Source: Alopecurus myosuroides
Lineage: Eukaryota; Streptophyta; Magnoliopsida; Poales; Poaceae
Direction: 5' to 3'
Assembly: GCA_028641055.1 (NCBI GenBank)
Contig: CM054061.1
Location: 117,663,712-117,727,711 of the forward strand
DNA length: 64,000 nt
Made by a program: the position numbers and the translations under genes. Positions within the stretch are counted from its first letter, which is position 1, and the number at the start of each line of letters is the position of its first letter. Shown here in pieces: positions 58,156-64,000 of the stretch. The notes beneath the pieces were generated by a model. It was given only the letters and a program-made list of their open reading frames with translations. It searched no databases and was not told where the DNA came from.

Positions 58156-59039
58156 GTAGCCCCCAGTGTTTGTTCGACTGAGAATAGTCGACTAAGCACT
58201 CAAAGCTTGTTTCTGGATTTCACGACTTAATTAGTCGAATATTTGATCTGAAGGGTGTGTACCCTGTGTGAGATGTACTCGAGTATCGAGCAGTAAGTGT
58301 GCCTTGCGTTGGATTTTTTCGCAGAAGGGTATGGCTTAGTCGTTTGGCTCTCCCGAAAGATCAGAGCCAGTTAATTGCTTCTCGGGCAAAAACAGTTCTG
58401 GCCTACACGAATTGGAGACCTTCGACTCTAACTCGGTGAGGTGATCATTGCGACTGGGCCGTGGAGGACTTATTGAGTCGAACTTAACCTTAAAGGGGTA
58501 CCCAGCGCGTCCGCTAGGATTTTTCTTCGTGTTGTTGACACGGAAAATTTACTGGAGGATGCAGCTCGAGTGCGATTCCAGACCCACAGAAAATATCCTT
58601 GGGTCTTACCTTCGTACTCGAAAAATACGTCATCTGGATGTGCCTAGTCGGCCGAACGATCTAGGGTAAAATGATGTGTGAATAGATCGTAATGCGGAGT
58701 TGCGGGAGCCGTGTACTCGCGATTTTCTTTTAGATGCGCAGAAAGTGTTGTCTTTTGTTTCAAGTGATGTGTCTATACATTGTAGTGCAGAGTCGTGATT
58801 TTTGCGGGAGCCGCATACTCACAGTCTTCTCCCTGCTCCGTGGCGAGTGCCTTTTTGTGAAGTGGAGCCGCGATGTTTTCGGCGATGATTGTGGCAAGTG
58901 CTTTTTTGTTTGAAGATTCCAAAGAAAAATAAGCCTGTTGGCTCACGCGCGCGTGATGTTGTGGTGCACTGAGCACTCGTTCTGCCTCCCGATGGGACGT
59001 GGCAAGAAGTGTCAGAGACTAGACGTGTCGGAGTCGAAG

Positions 59040-59225
59040 CGGTGGAGGTGTACACGACATGGTGGACGTAGTCGATGCGGTGGAAATATACTCGACACGG
59101 CGGACGGAGTCTACGCGAAAGTCGTGTAGTCAACGAGGTGGACGGCGTCGACGCGGTGGAGATCGTGTAGTTGACGCCGACGTGGCGGAGTTGCACGACG
59201 ACGTGGAAGTCGTGTAGTTGACGCG
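59040..59225. repeat. GC-rich degenerate minisatellite
   Basis: Repeated GTCGTGTAGT(C/T)(A/G)ACG and CG(A/C)GGTGGA(C/G) motifs at irregular spacing of about 25-45 bp. Confidence 0.6.
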
Positions 59226-59349
59226 GACGCCTAGCCACCGAGTCCACACAAGAAGATGGACCCGAAAAGTCTTCAAGATGTTCCGATTTCACGAATTGTC
59301 CTGCATTATCGTATGCGTCTCGTCGAGACGGACAAGTTTGCGAAATAAC

Positions 59350-60690
59350 TAGAAAAAGGGCTCCCTTCTGGAAGGTCACCCCTCAAGCGTTATGGACGCG
59401 ACACTTGTCGCGCTCTCCTTCCTCCTATCCTCCACAGGGTGCCCGCATGCGTGACAAGTGTCACCGCCACAGAGTTTTGGGGGGTTTTCCCTTTGCCACG
59501 CACGGACAGGAGGTGGGGTGTGAACACATTTATTTCGTGATTCCTTTTTTCAAAATGAAATATCTCCTGAACCGTATTTCGAAATTACAAACCGTTTTCA
59601 TATTTGAGATCCTCGCGTTGAGATCTTCAAAACTAGATCCCATGTTGCTAGGTTTTGAGAAACTTTTTTTTACACTCAGAATCAACACGGATGTACGCCC
59701 AGTTACACGTAGATGTACGCCCAATTACAGTGACCAAAGTACGTCCCCAAGTGCAGTGCTGACATACACCCACGTGCAACACGGGTGTACGTCCAGACGG
59801 TTGTACACCCAGATGCATGTGGATGTTCATCCAGGCGGTTATACACCCAGGCGCTTGTACAACCAGTGAAGGGCCGGCGTACATCCAGGCAGATGTACGC
59901 CTAGGCGGACGTGTACACCCAGGCGGATATACACCCAGTTACACCATGCGTATACTTTCCAAACCAGTTTTTAATACTTTCAGTAGCATTTTTTTATACT
60001 TTCACATATAACATGTATACTTTATACTTTCAGTAGCATTTTTTTTATACTTGCACATACAACATGTATACTTTTAAAAACAACGTTTGTATACTTTTAG
60101 TAACTACTTTTTTATACTTTTCAGATACAACACGTGTGTACTTTTTAGATAAAACGACATAGGCGTTTTGTTCGAGGCGAAGCCGAGCGGTAGTACGAGG
60201 CAACACCGAGCCGTAGCACGCACTACGACCAATGCACGTTTCGACCAATGCGCACAACGACCTATGTCCCCTTCAAGATGTTTATAAATAGTTATCGAGG
60301 CGAAGCCAAGGCGTAAAAAAATAGCGAGGCGAAGTCGAGCATCGCTGCTACATGGTGTACATGGTGTACACACGCGTGCTACCGAAAGTATAAAGTATAA
60401 ACAACAGGATGTAGAAAGTCTGATTTTTTTCTCGAAACCTATCATCATGGGATCTAGTTTTGAAGATCTCGACGCGAGGAGTTCAAATATGAAAACGGAT
60501 CATAATTCCGAATTATGATTCTGAAGATATTTTGTTTTGAAAAAATGGATCTAGAAAAAAATGCGTGGCCACCCGTCTACCCCTTCGTCCGGTGTGAAAC
60601 CGAAAACCCACCAAAATTCTCCGGTGGTGGCACTTGGCACGCATGCAGGCCTTCTAGTTTCCCTCTCGGAAGGTTAGGAAAGACTTCCCT
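59350..60690. mobile_element. Long inverted repeat, probable foldback or MULE-type element
   Basis: The left arm (about 59440-59670) and right arm (about 60420-60660, reversed) align. Shared blocks include GATCTTCAAAACTAGATCCC (59622 on; opposite strand near 60460), TTTTCATATTTGA, and GCATGCGTG followed by CAAGTG. Arms are roughly 230-300 bp and about 75-80% alike by eye, with about 750 bp between. Exact ends and target duplication were not resolved, and no transposase is inside. Confidence 0.55.
59690..60150. repeat. Two minisatellites inside the inverted repeat
   Basis: About 59690-59945: degenerate repeats of TGTACGCCCAG(T/G) and TACACCCAGGCGG. About 59945-60150: repeats of TATACTTTCAGTAGCATTTT and ACATGTATACTTT. 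Neither encodes anything recognisable. Confidence 0.7.
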
Positions 60691-61079
60691 TTCCCCAATC
60701 GTACCCACAAGTTTGATGTTTTGCTTTTCTTCATCCGAGTTAATATGCGGTTTGTACGACCACAATAAGGACCTGGACGAAGAAATCTGACAAAACTCCT
60801 CAGGTACGCGGCCAGCGTGTCATATGCTTCCGACGCGGTACTACGTTGTGTGCGTGTGTAGAGCTCGTCGGTTGCGCGACCAGCGCTCCTCATGAGAGTA
60901 GCCCCCGAGTCTATATGTGATTATTTGTAATCGGGCATAGAATCAAAGATCTTCTCACGTCGCTTCTTCGATTTAACGGGTGCACGGCAGTGCTCCTGAT
61001 GGGAGTAGCCCCTGAGGCTATGTTCAACTCGCAGAGTCGATCATAGGCTTAGGTTATTCTGAAGCTAACCCCGTGTGCT

Positions 61080-61440
61080 TGTCTTCTGTTGGCTCGCGGA
61101 GTAGGACATGCGTCGACTCCCGGAGGAGGGCATGTGTCGACTCTGAGAGGAGGATTTGTGTTAACTGTCGACTGCCGGCTCCGTGCGGAGGATATGTGTC
61201 GACTCCGAGCGTAGGATTGTTTCGACCCCCAGCGGAGGATATGTGTCTATTGTCGACTCCGAGCGGTGGATTGTGTTGACTCCGAGTGGAGGATATGTGT
61301 CGACTGTCGACTCCGAGCGGAGGATATGTGTCGAGTCCAAGCGGAGGATATGTGTCGACTGTCGACTCCGAGAGGAGGATATGTGTCGACTCCAAGCGGA
61401 GGATATGTATCGCTGACGACTCCGAGGGGAGGATATGTGT
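61080..61440. repeat. Minisatellite with GGAGGATATGTGTCGACT core
   Basis: About a dozen copies of GGAGGATATGTGT followed by CGACTCCGAGCGG, at alternating short (about 24 bp) and long (about 35-47 bp) spacing. On the minus strand it is open and fused in frame to the end of T1 RNase H. Confidence 0.8.
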
Positions 61441-63450
61441 AAAACCCTCAAAATCAATGGTAAAACCAGCAACTTTCTCCTTCTCCATGCGGGTCTTAAT
61501 TCCCTCAATACTCTTCTGTACTTTCGGAGCTTCTTTTATTTGATCAACTAGAGTTGGTTTAACTTCTATGGTGTCCAACATACCATAGCCGACCACTTCA
61601 ATACCAACTTGGTCAAGTTCTTTCCACAACTCAGGTTGCCTAATCTTGATCATAGCATTCAGAGAGACCGGTTCTTGACTAAGAGCATCAACAATAACAT
61701 TTTCCTTCCAAGGGTGATAGTGGATACTTAGATCATAATCTTTAATGAGTTCGACCCAACGGCGTTGCCTCATATTGAGTTCACGTTGAGTAAATATATA
61801 CTTCAAACTCTTATGATCTGTGTATATTTCACATCTTTTTACCATAAGAAAGTGTCGCCGTGCCTTCAGGGCATGTACAACTGCGACAAGCTCTAAGTCA
61901 TGTGTGGGGTAGTTCAGCTCATGATGTCTCAACTGGCGTGAGATATAAGATATGACATTCCCTTCTTGCATGAGAACACTACCAAGACCAAGCTTAGAAG
62001 CATCACCATAAACATCGAAACTCTTGGTCATGTCCGGCATAATGAGTACCGGGGCAGACACTGGTCGATTCTTCTACTCTTGGAAACTCTCTTCGCACTT
62101 ATACGTCCATACAAACTTACTATCCTTCTTGAGCAACTGAGTGAGTGGTCTGGCGATGCTCAAAAATCCTTGAACAAACTTGTGATAATATCCTGCTAAA
62201 CGAAGAAATGACCGGACTTCAGTCTAATTGGTCGGAGAAGCACACTCCGCCACAGAATGAAATAGAGTAGGGTCAACAGAAATTCCTCCCTCAGATACCA
62301 CATGTCCAACAAATCCGACTTCCTTCAACCAGAATTGCACTTACTGAACTTAGCGTACATTTGATGCTCACAAAGTGTTCCAAGTACAGTTCTTAGATGT
62401 TCTTCGTGTTCTTCCTCACTCTTGGAATAAATAAGAATGTCGTCTATAAACACCATGACAAACTTGTCCAAATAATCCATGAACACCTTGTTCATGAGAT
62501 TTATAAAATAGGCAGGGGGATTGGTCAGACCAAAAGGCATCATGGAGTACTCATACAACCCGTAACGAGTGGTGAAAGCGATCGTGGGAATATTGGTCTC
62601 GCGAACCTTCAACTCGTGATAACCAGTGCGAAGATCGATCTTTGAGAAAATTCTAGCCCCAACTAGCTAGTCAAACAGGTCTTCAATTTTGGGCAGCGGG
62701 TATTTCTTCTTGATGGTGACATCATTTAACTTGCGGTATTCCACACATAAGCGAGTGGTACCGCCCCGTTTGTCCACAAAAATGACAGGTGATCCCCATG
62801 GCGATGCACTTGGGTGAATCAGACTTTTCCTCAGCATGTCATCCAGCTGTTATTTCAATTATCCAACTCCTTCAAATTCATCTGTTAAGGCTTCTGTGCT
62901 ATAGGTCCGGTTTCAGGCACTAACTCAATAATAAACTCGATATCCCGATCAAGGGGCATACCGGGTAACTCTTCTGGAAAAACATCCGGGTATTCACATA
63001 CTACCGGAACTTCCTCATGTGTGGGGTTGGCTACACTGGTGTGGCAGTGGATCTTTGATGAAGGCTTGGTTGCGGTGTAGGCAAGTTTATCTCCATCACT
63101 AGTGGTCATTCAAATGGACTTCTTTGTGCAATCTATAACACCCTTATACTTGGTCATCCAGTTCATACCCAGTACTACTTCTATCCCTTGGGATCCCAGT
63201 ACTACCAGGTCGGCATGAAAAGTTTTCCCTTGTATCTCCACAGGTATTTCATTGCAAAAAAGGTTGGCTTTACCACTATCTCCAGGTATTTGTACTAACA
63301 TAGGGTTGTGCATAGGGGTATGCTTCATACCACTTTTCTCAGCAAACATCTTAGTGGCAAAGAAATGCGATGCATCAGAATCAAACAGTATTGCAGCTAT
63401 TACAGAGTTGACAGGAAACGTACCTATCACCATGTCTGGTGCATCATGTG
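61441..63450 (-). pseudogene. pol: T1 pol: Tekay-like chromovirus protease, RT, RNase H
   Basis: Protease: VNSVIAAILFDSDASHFF (usual DSG is DSD here) and GMNWMTKYKGVIDC. TGA at 63110-63112 follows, where CGA would fit. RT: YPDVFPEELPG, a stop-rich stretch (62884-62615), then [18 protein letters not shown] and the catalytic FIDDILIYS. RNase [39 protein letters not shown] and [12 protein letters not shown]. It stops at about 61440 after FTIDFEG, where the minisatellite starts, so integrase and chromodomain are missing. The sequence style fits the Del/Tekay chromovirus group. Heavily decayed. Confidence 0.85.
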
Positions 63451-64000
63451 CTTACGGATGGCAATGGGTACCCGATACCCGCTAACCCGACGGGTACCCG
63501 CATCAAATGGGGAGGGTTTGGTTAGGAAAAAAACCCGTGCGTATGTTTAGCAGTAAAAATTTATACCCATCGGGTCAAGTGGAGGCGGGTATGGGGGTGT
63601 CAAACCAGCACCCGCATACCCGCAAACCCGACTATTGCACGTGCTGTTTGAATTATTTTGTTTTCAAGATACACGTGTAAGTGTTTCTGGTTCCAGCCCA
63701 TAGAGAAAAAAAGCCCATAAAATACCTGCAAGTATGGACTTTCCTGAATATGTCGTGTTGGGCCTTTAAGGCAAAAAAAGCCCATGAAACTGCTTCTTTG
63801 CGTACACACAAAACTAAAAAATGCATACAGTTTAGTACGACCTCGCTAAGCCACTGGATTCGTAGGTCGAGCTCTGCCTATAAAAAGCAGGCTCGGAGAC
63901 TCAATCAGCTGAATTTTTTTTGCTGCCGAGTGCTTAGCTCTGGGCAAAAAAAAGATCGCACAACTTTTCTTGAAGGAAATAAATTAATAATGTTATACCT
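63451..64000. mobile_element. Possible hAT-like element terminus
   Basis: T1 is cut at about 63450 by GGATGGCAATGGGTACCCG, followed by many GGGTACCCG/ACCCGC repeats. Such a start is common in plant hAT-type elements. A TATA-like CTATAAAAAGC is near 63878. No transposase is visible, and the right end is outside the window. Confidence 0.35.

Larger units (their letters stand above)
58156..61440 (-). mobile_element. X1 internal region, non-coding and minisatellite-rich
   Basis: No gag or pol domain is recognisable. Phrases like AGTAGCCCCCGAGTC recur (58156, about 60898, about 61004), as in 3' regions of large Gypsy elements. It contains three minisatellites and a long inverted repeat, and ends where T1 pol begins. 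Confidence 0.4.

Overview
The window is a stretch of intergenic DNA from a large, repeat-rich grass genome, and I see no host gene in it. A BARE-1/Angela-type Copia element, Tat-type Gypsy elements carrying antisense 'putative gypsy type transposon' genes, an Athila (Sabrina/WHAM-like) LTR end and a SIRE/Maximus-like Copia element together point to a Pooideae grass (wheat, barley, rye, oat, ryegrass and relatives). I cannot fix the species. Working labels are A1/A2, G1-G3, K1, M1 and X1 (LTR families, mostly Gypsy/Tat-like), B1 and S1 (Copia), At1 (Athila), T1 (Tekay-like chromovirus) and a MULE.

Layout from left to right. 1-2838 is the 3' end of A1 (antisense accessory gene, 60-bp minisatellite, 3' LTR). 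2839-6799 is G1, minus strand and truncated, with gag-protease and its 5' LTR. 6800-13204 is A2: a 5' LTR stub, a gag pseudogene, no pol, an antisense accessory gene and a 3' LTR. 13205-14552 is a Mutator-like transposase pseudogene. 14553-16349 is K1 (LTR plus gag N-terminus). 16350-17063 is a satellite with a period of about 318 bp. 17064-21584 is B1, 5'-truncated. 21585-51517 is G3, a Tat element on the plus strand with protease, RT, two RNase H domains, integrase, a spliced antisense gene and a 3' LTR. G3 is split by two young, complete insertions. G2 (23737-32103) has 456-bp LTRs that I read as identical and a GTACT target duplication. S1 (39329-51174) has 1362-bp LTRs differing at 5 sites and a GTAAC target duplication. 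51518-53814 is M1 (gag and 5' LTR, minus). 53815-53982 is an Athila LTR end. 53983-57648 is AT-rich retroelement debris. 57649-61440 is X1, which holds minisatellites and a long inverted repeat. 61441-63450 is a degraded chromovirus pol (T1). 63451-64000 resembles a hAT-like terminus.

How the parts work together: G3-type elements supply pol, while G2 and A2 keep LTRs, gag (with protease in G2) and an antisense gene but have lost RT and integrase, so they would need trans-mobilisation. In the Tat-like elements gag-pol and the antisense gene converge tail to tail, and the antisense gene has its own TATA box just inside the 3' LTR. G3's antisense gene keeps intron phases that fit exactly over five exons. 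S1 carries an extra 3' gene with no ATG of its own in the main exon. A spliced leader exon would supply one, downstream of a TATA box and a palindrome array that copy the architecture of the S1 LTR promoter. This gene and the LTR-borne gag starts in the Tat-like families are the most interesting signals here.
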